Source: Streptomyces sp. AC558_RSS880 (lineage in GTDB: Bacteria; Actinomycetota; Actinomycetes; Streptomycetales; Streptomycetaceae). Taken from it: DNA of 46,935 bases. A program made the translations under genes and the position numbers. Shown one piece after another: positions 8,151 through 16,900 of the stretch (positions are counted from its first letter, which is position 1; the number at the start of each line of letters is the position of its first letter). Under the pieces are notes generated by a model that was given only the letters and a program-made list of their open reading frames with translations, had not been told where the DNA came from and did not search any database. Where the stretch lies: the NCBI RefSeq assembly GCF_019049255.1, contig NZ_JAGMUJ010000085.1, positions 1 to 46,935 of the forward strand, in the 5' to 3' direction.

Positions 8151-9044
8151 TCATGCCGCGAGAGTGAGTCTATGCTCTGCCCGGTGCCGCTGTTCGAACT
8201 CGATGGGTGAGAGGTAGCCGAGGGAGCTGTGGCGCCTGCGGGCGTTGTAGTACGTCAGCCACTGGAAGATCTCCAGCCGGGCCTGCCGCACCGTCGTGAA
8301 CACCCCGCGCAGGGCTTCTCTCTTCAGCCCCTGCCAGAACGATTCGGCCAGGGCGTTGTCGTAGCTCGACCCGACACGACCCATGCTCCGGCGGATGCCG
8401 AAACGGTCGCTGACGTGGGCGAACGCCGCTGAGGTGTATTGCGATCCCCTGTCCGTGTGGAAGATCACTCCGTCCACGTGGCCGCCGCGGGTCGCCACCG
8501 CCATCGTGAGCGCGTCGACGACAAGCTCGGTCCGCATGTGCGTGGCCATGGACCAGCCGAGCACCCGGCGCGAGCAGATGTCCAGGACGCACGCGAGGTA
8601 GAGCCAGGCGCCGCCGACCTGCACGTATGTGATGTCGCCGCACCACTTCTCGTCCAGGTTCTCGGCGGTGAAGTCGCGTCGGACCAGGTCCGGCGCGGGC
8701 GGCGCGAGCCGGTCGGGGACGGTGGTGCGCTTCCGCCGCCGCAGGTGCCGGCCCTCGATTCCTTCCCGGCGCATCAGCCGCTCGACCCGCTTGCGGTTGA
8801 CCGTGTGCCCGAAGCCCCGCAACTCAGCGTGCACGCGCCGCACTCCATAGGTGCCACGGTGGTCGGCGTGGATCTCGCGGATCTCCGCGACCAGTGCGTC
8901 GTCGGCCGCCCTGCGCTCGGCGCGGGCCGCCGCGCCGGCCGTCCACCGGCAGTAGCCCGAGCGCGAGACGCCGAGGACCCGGCATATCCGCTGCACGCCG
9001 AAGTCGGCGCGGTGGAGGGAGATGAAGTCCCAGCGGCCGGTCAT
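8151..9044 (-). CDS. IS3-family transposase OrfB (DDE integrase core)
   Basis: Starting at the ATG at 9044 (ATGA overlap with OrfA), 297 aa. It has the IS3 helix-turn-helix-like segment (GTYGVRRVHAEL) and the catalytic triad: Asp in KWCGDITYV, Asp in FHTDRGSQYTS and Glu in DNALAESFW. It ends with the family tail RRRHSSLGYLSPIEFE. The frame stays open to 9107, so a frameshift fusion OrfAB is possible. It looks intact and potentially active. Confidence 0.9.
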   Translation of the reverse strand: MTGRWDFISLHRADFGVQRICRVLGVSRSGYCRWTAGAAARAERRAADDALVAEIREIHADHRGTYGVRRVHAELRGFGHTVNRKRVERLMRREGIEGRHLRRRKRTTVPDRLAPPAPDLVRRDFTAENLDEKWCGDITYVQVGGAWLYLACVLDICSRRVLGWSMATHMRTELVVDALTMAVATRGGHVDGVIFHTDRGSQYTSAAFAHVSDRFGIRRSMGRVGSSYDNALAESFWQGLKREALRGVFTTVRQARLEIFQWLTYYNARRRHSSLGYLSPIEFEQRHRAEHRLTLAA

Positions 9045-9361
9045 GCCCTCATCTCCCGGGCGAAATACTGGCCCGCCCGCCGCAGGATCTCCCGCTCCAA
9101 CTGCCATTCGGCCTCGGCCTTGCGCAGACGGCCGAGCTCGGCCCGCAGCCTCGCCAGTTCCTCGTCCAGGCCCTCAACGGCCTCGCCGCCGCGGGCCCGG
9201 CCCGCCTGCTCGTCGGCCTGACGCACCCAGGACCGCAACGTCTCGCCGGTCACCCCGACATCCGCCGCAACCGCCGCGTACGTGCGCCGACCGGTGGCAG
9301 CGCGATACAGCGCCACCGCGTCGTTCCTGAACTCCTCCGGATACGGAGACCTACGTCCCAC
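9041..9361 (-). CDS. IS3-family transposase OrfA (DNA-binding)
   Basis: 106 aa: an N-terminal helix-turn-helix (YPEEFRNDAVALYRA, then YAAVAADVGVTGETLRSWV), followed by a leucine-zipper-like segment (LDEELARLRAELGRLRKAEAE) and the REILRRAGQYFA motif typical of IS3/IS2 OrfA. It overlaps OrfB at its 3' end. Confidence 0.88.
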   Translation of the reverse strand: MGRRSPYPEEFRNDAVALYRAATGRRTYAAVAADVGVTGETLRSWVRQADEQAGRARGGEAVEGLDEELARLRAELGRLRKAEAEWQLEREILRRAGQYFAREMRA

Positions 9362-9426
9362 AGGACACCCTTCCTCGGACCATCAAGATCCATTGTCAGA
9401 GTGTCCACACCCCAGGGGTCACCTCA

Positions 9427-9774
9427 CCCGTCAGTAGCCCCAACACCGTAGTTACACCACTCATTTGACAGACCCGCCCCGGCGGCGACCGGGAGTGACC
9501 GCCTCCTGACATCGGTCCGGCCGGGGTCCCCATCGGTGAAGGCCCCATTGCCCAGCTCCTCGGAATCCACGTCGTGCACCAAGCGTCTTGCAGGCCGCGG
9601 AGCTGTCTTGCCCATCGCACCCCCGGCCCCGAGGATCAGCGCAGGAGCCCACCGACCGCCGCGCGAAGCAGTCCCTCGGTGCCGCGCACCGGGCAGCTCG
9701 CTCCGCCCGAAGCGGGCTCATCGAGCACGTCCAGGGCCAGTAGCAACGGCGGCTGAGCCGGCCGAAGGTGGTGA
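9427..9774. other. Intergenic stretch between IS3 and methyltransferase
   Basis: No supported gene. The reverse frames here are Arg/Pro-rich and resemble nothing. Just right of the IS3 end is a sequence resembling an IS256 terminal repeat (9448-9476), suggesting several insertion events at this point. I see no convincing terminator for the methyltransferase ending at 9775. Confidence 0.45.
9448..9476. repeat. Solitary IS256-like terminal repeat
   Basis: The sequence from GTAGTTACACC to ACAGACCCG resembles, in order, the end of the IS256 fragment at 29565-29594 (GGGAGTTACACC to ACAGTCCCG). No IS256 transposase sequence adjoins it, so it would be an orphan end. Confidence 0.4.
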
Positions 9775-10668
9775 TCAGGCTGGTTTGTCGAGCACCAGGG
9801 CGACGTAGCCCGTGCAGCGTCCTACGGAGCAGTGGGCGTCGACACTGGCGAGGGTGTGCCGCCAGTCCTGTTCGCTGAACTCGCGCAAGTCGGGCCAGCG
9901 CAGGCACAGCAGTTCCCGGCCGACCTGGTTCGTCGCCATGCGTGTCAGGAGAGCGCCGAGACGGGAGAAGCCTTCGATCACCGGACGGGTCCAGTCGACG
10001 GTGCGCCGCATGACGAACCCCGTCTCCTCCGCGTGCCTCAGGTAACGCCTCAGGGGCTCGAACTCGTCGAACTGCCACGCCTCGCGCACGAGGCCCAGTG
10101 GATCGAGCTGCCGGATCATCGACGGATCGTCCGTGTTCCAGACGAAGTCGACCAGGACGAACCTTCCGCCGGGGCGCAGTACCCGGAAGGCTTCGGCTAA
10201 CAGAGCGCGGCGGTCGGCAGGAGAGAGGTGGAAGGCCGCCTCCAGGCAGAGCACCCGGTCGAACGAGCCGTTCGTGGCACGGATGCCCTCTGCCTGCGGC
10301 AGGGCGGTGACATCGGCCACGGCGAAGGTGGCGCGGACGGCGTCGCCGTACCGGGCGCGAGCCTGTGCGATCTGGTCGGCGGTGATGTCGACCCCCACGG
10401 CGTCACAGCCCGCGGCAGCCAGCCGGGCGGTGGTGTGGCCGCGTCCGCAGCAGGCGTCCAGCACCCGGTGTCCCGGACTGGCTTGCAGGAGTGCCAGGCT
10501 CCTGGTCTCGAGCCGTCGTTGAAACCAAGCCAGCCCACCGACGATCCCGGGGAGGGTCGGAAGGGTGTGGTAACCGAGGTTGACCAGCGCGCCCCAGCCC
10601 AGGTGTCGGCACAACCGGAACAGTGGATTGGCATCGCCGTAGGACGCTGCAAGGCGGTCCTGGCCCAT
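9775..10668 (-). CDS. SAM-dependent class I methyltransferase
   Basis: 297 aa from the ATG at 10668, preceded by GGAAGGAA. Motif I is VLDACCGRG (69-77), the acidic strand-2 end is VGVDIT, motif II/III FDRVLCLEAAFHL, and RPGGRFVLVDF follows. The class resembles UbiE/Coq5 and sterol or tocopherol methyltransferases acting on lipid-soluble small molecules, so the substrate could be the phenolic or polyketide lipid made here; this is inference from position. It is transcribed away from the reductase/Pfa genes, with 253 bp between starts. Leu157 is a TTA codon (10198-10200, complement), so in Streptomyces its translation would depend on bldA. Confidence 0.82.
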   Translation of the reverse strand: MGQDRLAASYGDANPLFRLCRHLGWGALVNLGYHTLPTLPGIVGGLAWFQRRLETRSLALLQASPGHRVLDACCGRGHTTARLAAAGCDAVGVDITADQIAQARARYGDAVRATFAVADVTALPQAEGIRATNGSFDRVLCLEAAFHLSPADRRALLAEAFRVLRPGGRFVLVDFVWNTDDPSMIRQLDPLGLVREAWQFDEFEPLRRYLRHAEETGFVMRRTVDWTRPVIEGFSRLGALLTRMATNQVGRELLCLRWPDLREFSEQDWRHTLASVDAHCSVGRCTGYVALVLDKPA

Positions 10669-10921
10669 TGAGTTCCTTCCTGTGTGTTCCAGGCGGCTCG
10701 CATTCCAGACGGCTCGCAATACCCAGGAACGCAGGGGCAAGCAGGCGTGCCGGACCGCGCCCACGCACGGTACAGAACAGGTGCTTACCGGCGAAAGCGG
10801 CGGTGTGCCAGCGGTTCTGCCTGAATATCAGCACAACGAGTGGTGCCGTTCCCGTGGCCTCGTCCCACCGCTTTCCGCGTGAGAACGTGGGCCAGCATCA
10901 GGGACGAGAGCTGGGGGTACG
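10669..10921. promoter_or_regulatory. Divergent promoter region, methyltransferase / Pfa operon
   Basis: 253 bp between two divergent starts must hold both promoters. CGGCTCGCA occurs twice in direct orientation (10694-10702 and 10710-10718, 16 bp apart), close to one and a half helical turns, and could be a regulator site. I cannot assign -35/-10 elements with confidence. Confidence 0.4.
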
Positions 10922-12043
10922 GTGCGGGTGGCGTTGACCGGTGCCACGGGTTTCCTTGGCCTTCGACTTCTGCACGAGCTGTTGCGCCGTCACCCGTCGG
11001 TCACAGTGCTCGCGCGCGGGGAGCCCGACCGCGTACGGGAGCGGATCACCCGAGGCCTCGGCCGGTTCGCCCCCGACCTCACCGGCCTCGCCGACCGCGT
11101 CCAGGTGGTGTCCGCCCGGATCACCGAACCTGGCCTCGCCCTGCCGAAGAGTGACTACCAGGAACTGGCGGACTCGCTGGACGCGATCTGGCACTGCGCC
11201 GGGAACACCACACTCGACGGTGACCTGGCCACGCTGCGCGAGGTGAACGTGGAGGGCACCCGGTACGTCCTCGACCTGGCCGGGGCCGGACGCCGTACCC
11301 CCGTGGTGTTCCACGTCTCTACGGCGTTCGTGGCCGGGGCGCGTCGCACCGGGGTGGTGTACGAGGACGAACTGACCGATGCCTACGGCTTCGAAGGCAC
11401 CTACGAACGGTCCAAGTTCGAGGCGGAACAGTTGGTGCACGCGTGGGCGAGGGCCACCGGCCGGCCGGTGGTGATCTTCCGGCCAAGCGTCCTGACCACC
11501 GGTCTGCCGCCCCACCCGGATCTCCCGGAACACCCGTTGCTGAACATCACGCGGAACCTGTCCGGCATCGCACGGAGCCAGCTCGGCCCCGGCCTGACAC
11601 CGGACGTGCTCCTCTCCCGGACCAACCGCTTCCGGATCCTGGGGCGGCCGGACGGACAGCTCAACCTGATGCCGGTGGAATCCGCCGCCGCCGTGATGGC
11701 CCGGCTCGCCGACCTGCCTCCTCCCGACGGGGTGGAGACCTACCACGTCGTACACGGCCAGGAGACACCGGTCCTCGTGTTCGGCAGACTGCTGGAGCAA
11801 CTCTCCGGGGTCCGTATCGCAATTGTGCCGGAGCTCCCCGACCCCTCGCCGTACGAGTCGGTCCTTTCACTGGTCAGGGGGGTGTTCTGCTATCTGCGGC
11901 ACCACCGTCGGTACGACGACTCCCGGGTGAGGGCCAGACTCGGACCGGCGGGCGTCCCGGAACACATCAGCCTGGAGTACCTGCTGTCCGGGCTCCCACC
12001 CCGAACGGAGGCTGCCCCGGTTGACCCGGCACCGCATCGCTGA
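10922..12043 (+). CDS. Stand-alone thioester-reductase-like SDR
   Basis: 373 aa. The NADP-binding motif is GATGFLG (7-13), with the SDR catalytic pair Tyr161/Lys165 (YERSK) and the NRFRILGRPDGQLNLMPVE region characteristic of the male-sterility/thioester-reductase (NAD-binding 4) family. Such domains release acyl chains from carrier proteins as aldehydes or alcohols. In cyanobacterial heterocyst glycolipid synthesis the equivalent activity lies in HglB. Here it is free, with no attached carrier domain. Directly upstream of the PfaD-like and megasynthase genes, it is the obvious candidate for chain release. A GTG start at 10922 begins the conserved VRVALTGATG strand. Confidence 0.78.
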   Translation: MRVALTGATGFLGLRLLHELLRRHPSVTVLARGEPDRVRERITRGLGRFAPDLTGLADRVQVVSARITEPGLALPKSDYQELADSLDAIWHCAGNTTLDGDLATLREVNVEGTRYVLDLAGAGRRTPVVFHVSTAFVAGARRTGVVYEDELTDAYGFEGTYERSKFEAEQLVHAWARATGRPVVIFRPSVLTTGLPPHPDLPEHPLLNITRNLSGIARSQLGPGLTPDVLLSRTNRFRILGRPDGQLNLMPVESAAAVMARLADLPPPDGVETYHVVHGQETPVLVFGRLLEQLSGVRIAIVPELPDPSPYESVLSLVRGVFCYLRHHRRYDDSRVRARLGPAGVPEHISLEYLLSGLPPRTEAAPVDPAPHR

Positions 12044-12301
12044 ACTGCTGTGGCCCGCTTCGGGACGGCGGGTCGACTCCTGGGGCCGTTCCCCGGCCGT
12101 CCCCGTGTCGCGTCCCCGGGCGTGTTCTTCCGTGCCCGGCAGTGCGGCCACCCGGGAGGTGGGGGACTCGGCGAGCCCGCCCGCTGTCGGTCGTGCCGCC
12201 GCGGACGGTCGCCGCAGGGCAGTCGGCCCAACCGGGAACGGGTACGGGCCGGCCGGAGGACCTACGCCCACACCGACGCCGCGTCCGAGAGGAGCCGACC
12301 G

Positions 12302-13927
12302 GTGAACACCACGCTGTCCGAGGCGCCCGGACGTGCCGCCGACGCGCCCCAGGTCTGCTGGCGGCCCGGCCCGGAGCCGGCCGCGTTCGACCCGGCCGGG
12401 ATCTCCGCCTGCGCGGCCCGGATCCGTGAGCCTTTGTACGTGGTAGGCGGCGGATCCGGGTACGGGTTGGCCGTGGGCGGGACGCTCGGGCCTGGTGGGG
12501 GCCACCCGCTCGTCGGGCTGGCCCCACCGGTGTACCCGGAGTGGCTTGGCGACCGAGGCTTCGCCGAGGCACACGGAACACGGTTTCCCTACGTGGCCGG
12601 GGAGATGGCCAACGGGATCGCCACCACCCGGATGGTGACGGAGCTGGCCGGAGCCCGGCTCATGGGCTTCTTCGGCGCCGCCGGACTCGCCCCCGACCGG
12701 GTGGAACAGGCGGTGACGGAGCTGACCGCGGCGTTGGGCGACGCGCCCAACTGGGGCGTCAACCTGATCCATTCACCCGGCGAGCCCCGACTGGAGTCGC
12801 AGGTCGCCGACCTCCTGCTGCGTCACCGTGTACGCCGGATCTCGGCCTCCGCGTTCATGGACCTGACGCCCGCCGTCGTCCGCTGCGCGGCGGCCGGACT
12901 GCGGCGGGACGCCGACGGCCGGGTGGTCAGGGACACCTGTCTGTTCGCCAAGGTGTCCCGTCGTGAGGTGGCCGAGAAGTTCATGTCGCCTGCGCCGGAG
13001 GCGCTGTTGGACGCGCTGGTCCGGGACGGGGCTCTCACCGCCGAGCAGGGCCGGCTGGCCCGCCTGGTCCCGGTCGCCGAGGACGTGACCGTCGAGGCCG
13101 ACAGCGGCGGTCACACCGACAGCCGTCCGCTGTCCGTGATCCTGCCCGAGCTGCTGGCGCTCCGGGACACCCTGGTGGCCAGGTACGGCTTCCTCCGCCC
13201 GATCCGGGTCGGTGCCGCGGGCGGTCTGGGCACCCCCGGCGCGGTGGCCGGTGCCTTCGCACTCGGCGCGGCCTACGTGATGACCGGATCGGTCAATCAA
13301 CTGGCAGCAGAGTCCGGGGTGTCCGCGGACGCGCGGGAGCTGCTGGCCGGAGCCGGCGTCACCGACATGGCCATGGCCCCGGCCGCGGACATGTTCGAGC
13401 AGGGCATTCAGGTCCAGGTTTTGACGAGGGGCACCCTGTTCGCGGCGCGCGCCAAGCGACTGTACGACGTCTACCGGCGTCACCGGTCCCTGGCGGAGAT
13501 CCCCGCCGAGACGCGGCACAGGCTGGAGAACGAAGTGTTCGGCGCGGACCTGGACGCGATCTGGGCGGACACCGAACGGTTCTGGCTACGGCGCGACCCC
13601 GGACAGCTGGCCAGAGCCGAACGCGACCCCAAGCACCGGATGGCCCTGGTATTCCGGTGGTACGTGGGCAACGCCAGCCGATGGGCGATCGAGGGCCGGC
13701 CGGAGCGCCGCACCGACTACCAGTTGTGGGCCGGTCCCTCGCTCGGCGCGTTCAACAACTGGGCCCGGGGCAGCCTGCTTGCCGATCCGTCCCGGCGCAC
13801 CGTCACGCAGATCGCCTTGAATCTGCTGGAGGGCGCCGCCGTGATCACTCGCGCGCACCAGCTGCGTACCTTCGGGCTTTCCATACCGGACTCCGCCCTG
13901 ACGTTCCGTCCCCGCAAACTCGCCTGA
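12302..13927 (+). CDS. pfaD: PfaD-type FMN enoyl reductase of a secondary-lipid synthase
   Basis: 541 aa, the usual PfaD length. A GTG start at 12302 sits behind GAGAGGAG. It carries the family signatures of the FMN TIM barrel: YVAGEMANGIATT, EADSGGHTD, GAAGGLGTP, MTGSVNQ and MAPAADMFEQGIQVQVL followed by RGTLFAARAKRLYD. PfaD is the trans-acting enoyl reductase of PUFA and heterocyst-glycolipid synthases and decides where double bonds are kept or removed. The 258-bp gap upstream of the start holds no credible gene. The next gene starts 23 bases downstream, so this is one transcript with the megasynthases. Confidence 0.9.
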   Translation: MNTTLSEAPGRAADAPQVCWRPGPEPAAFDPAGISACAARIREPLYVVGGGSGYGLAVGGTLGPGGGHPLVGLAPPVYPEWLGDRGFAEAHGTRFPYVAGEMANGIATTRMVTELAGARLMGFFGAAGLAPDRVEQAVTELTAALGDAPNWGVNLIHSPGEPRLESQVADLLLRHRVRRISASAFMDLTPAVVRCAAAGLRRDADGRVVRDTCLFAKVSRREVAEKFMSPAPEALLDALVRDGALTAEQGRLARLVPVAEDVTVEADSGGHTDSRPLSVILPELLALRDTLVARYGFLRPIRVGAAGGLGTPGAVAGAFALGAAYVMTGSVNQLAAESGVSADARELLAGAGVTDMAMAPAADMFEQGIQVQVLTRGTLFAARAKRLYDVYRRHRSLAEIPAETRHRLENEVFGADLDAIWADTERFWLRRDPGQLARAERDPKHRMALVFRWYVGNASRWAIEGRPERRTDYQLWAGPSLGAFNNWARGSLLADPSRRTVTQIALNLLEGAAVITRAHQLRTFGLSIPDSALTFRPRKLA

Positions 13928-13950
13928 CCCCTGCAGGAGTGTCCGCGCAG

Positions 13951-16900
13951 ATGAGAGCAGAACGTGCCCAGGTTCCCGTCGCGGTGGTCGGTCTCGCCGC
14001 GTTCACCCCAGGCTCCCGAGACGTGGCAGGGTTCTGGCGGAACGTCCTCGCCGGCCGGGATCTCATGTCCGACGTACCGGTGGAGCGTTGGTCACCGGCC
14101 GACCACTACGACCCTGACCCGTTCGCTCCGGACAAGACCTACGTGCGGAGGGGCGCGTTCCTGCCTGACTTCGAGTTCGATCCGTTGGCGTACGGAATCC
14201 CGCCGAGCGACCTTGCGGCCACCGACACCGCCCAGCTGCTGGCCATGATGGCCGCGGGTGACCTGCTGGCCGACTGCGGCCTCGGGCAGATGACCGCACA
14301 ACAGCGGGAACGGGTCGGGGTGGTGCTGGGCACCAGCGGCCTGGCCATGGGGTTCGAGGTGTCAGCGCGGCTCTCCCGGCCGGTGTGGAGAAGGGAACTC
14401 CTCGCCTCCGGTCTCGACCCGGCCGCGGCCGACGAGATCTGCGACCGGATCAGTGCCAACTTCCCTGCCTGGACCGAGGCGACCTTCCCCGGTCTGCTCG
14501 GCAACGTGGTGTCCGGCAGGATCGCCAACCGGTACGACCTGCACGGCGTCAACCACGTGACCGACGCCGCGTGTGCCTCGTCGCTGGCCGCGCTCTCCAC
14601 CGGACTGGGTGAGCTCGCCCTCGGCAGCTGCGACCTGGTGATCTGCGGCGGCGTGGACGTGCTGAACGACATCACCATGTACGTGTGCTTCTCGAAGACT
14701 CCGGCGCTCTCTCCGACGGAGGACTGCCGGCCGTTCGCGGCCGACGCCGACGGCACCATGCTCGGCGAGGCCGTGATCATGTTCGCGCTGAAGCGGCTGG
14801 CCGACGCCGAACGCGACGGGGACCGGATCTACGCGGTGATCCGGGGCCTCGGCGCAGCGTCGGACGGCCGGAGCAAGGCCATCTACGCGCCGCTGGCCGC
14901 CGGCCAGGAACGGGCGCTGCGCCGGGCGTACGACGTGGCCGGGTACGGCCCGGAGAGCGTGGAACTCGTCGAGGCGCACGGCACCGGGACCAAGGCCGGT
15001 GACGCCGCCGAGTTCGCCGCGCTGAGGGAGGTGTTCCAGGCTGAAGGACGCCCTGACCGGCAGTGGTGCGCCTTGGGCTCGGCCAAGTCCCAGTTCGGGC
15101 ACACCAAGTCCTCCGCCGGCGCCGTCGGAATGCTGAAAGCCGTACTCGCCCTGCACCACCGGGTGTTGCCTCCGACCATCAAAGTGGGGCGGCCCAACCC
15201 CGAACTTGAGCTCACCGATTCCCCCTTCTACCTGAACACCGCCACCCGGCCCTGGATCAGCGGCGCCGGTCGGCCGCGCCGCGCCGGCGTGTCGAGCTTC
15301 GGTTTCGGAGGCACCAACTTCCACGTCACGCTGGAGGAATACGTTCCCGCCAGGGGCGGCCGACGAGCCTGGCACCTCCCGGCGGCCCCCGGCGAACTCG
15401 TCCTGTTCAGCGCGCCCTCCCCCGGCGCACTGGCCGAACTGATCCGCCGGCCCCGGCCCGACCGGCCGTTGGCGGCGATCGCGCGGGAGTGTCAGGCGGC
15501 GTTCAGGACCGAACACCGGGCGAGGCTGGCCGTGGTGGCCGACGACGCCACCGATCTGGCGGGGCGGCTGGACGCGCTGGCGGTCCGGGTGGAGGCCGGG
15601 GTGCCGTTCTCCGCGCCCCGGGCGCACTTCGCCACCGGTGATCCCGCTCCCGGCCGGGTCGCTTTCCTCTTCCCCGGCCAGGGCGCGCAGTACGTGGGCA
15701 TGGGCGCCGAACTCGCCATTCACCACAGGGCGGCCCGGGATGCCTGGGACGCGGTCGCGGCAGTCCTCCCGGTGCACCGGGAGGTGTTCCCGCCCCCCGT
15801 GTTCAGCGAGGAGGACCGTGCCTCGCTGGAGGCGGCACTGACCGCCACCGAGGTCGCTCAGCCGGCGTTGGCCGCGCACAGCCTGGCCCTGCTGGCCGTG
15901 CTGTCGGAACTGAAGCTGACGCCTGACTGCGTGGCAGGGCACAGCTTCGGTGAACTGGTCGCCCTGCACGCGGCGGGCTCCTTCGACGCCCCCACCCTGG
16001 TCCGGCTGGCCCGGCGGCGGGGGGAGCTGATGCGGGACGCGGCCACCACCGCCGGGAGGATGCTCGCGGTGAACGCGCCGCTGGAGCGCATCGAGGAGCT
16101 GACGGAGCAGGTGGACGGGGTGTGGGTCGCCCACCACAACGCGCCCCGGCAGGTCGTCCTGGCCGGCACGGACCAGGCATTGACCGCCGTGGAGGCCCGG
16201 TGCGCCGCGACCGGCGTGGTCATCCGCCGGCTGAACGCCGCCGCCGCGTTCCACAGTCCCCTGGTCGCCGACGCCACCGAGCCGTTCACCCGTTTCCTTG
16301 CCGACCTCACGGTTCACCGGCCGGCACGGACGGTGTACGCAGGAGCCGATGCGGCCCCGTACCGGCGCGAACCGGCGGCGGTGCGGCGCGGCATCGCCGC
16401 CCAGCTGGCCGCGCCGGCGCGGTTCGGCGACATGGTGGAGGCGATGTACGAGGACGGGGTGCGCACCTTCGTCGAGGTCGGGCCCGGCACCACCCTGACC
16501 GGGCTGACCGGTGAGGTACTCGGTGACCGTGAGCACGCGGCGATCAGCCTCGACCGGCGCGGAAGCCACGGGTTGGCCGCGTTCTACGACGGGCTGGGGC
16601 GGGCCGCGGTGCGCGGGGTCGCCATGGACCTGTCCGCGCTGTGGGAGGGGCACAAGCCCGTGCCCGAGCCGGATCGTGAGGAGAAGCCACGGATGACGGT
16701 CCTGATCAACGGCGGCAACCACCGCGATGACCATCGTGGCGGACGTGCCACTCCCGCAGCTCCGGGACCGGTGGCGTCGCCCGACGGGGCGCCGGGGCGG
16801 CCGGGACCGGTGGTGCCGCCCGCGGTGGTGTCGGAGGCGACACCACCGGTCCCGGGCCCGATGCCGGCGGCGCAATTGTCGGTCCAGCCGGTGGCCTGGT

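Larger units (their letters stand above)
8119..9426 (-). mobile_element. IS3-family insertion sequence, apparently complete
   Basis: 1308 bp bounded by 26-bp imperfect inverted repeats beginning TGAGG (left 8119-8144, right 9401-9426; three mismatches). Inside are the two overlapping reverse-strand frames usual for IS3. No 3-4-bp target duplication is visible (ATC on the left, CCC on the right), so one end may have been rearranged. It sits between the type III PKS operon and the PUFA-like locus. Confidence 0.88.

Noticed and set aside
12021..12305. Small forward frame between the reductase and PfaD genes
   Set aside because: TTG start, low-complexity Arg/Pro/Ser composition and no homology sense; treated as spacer.
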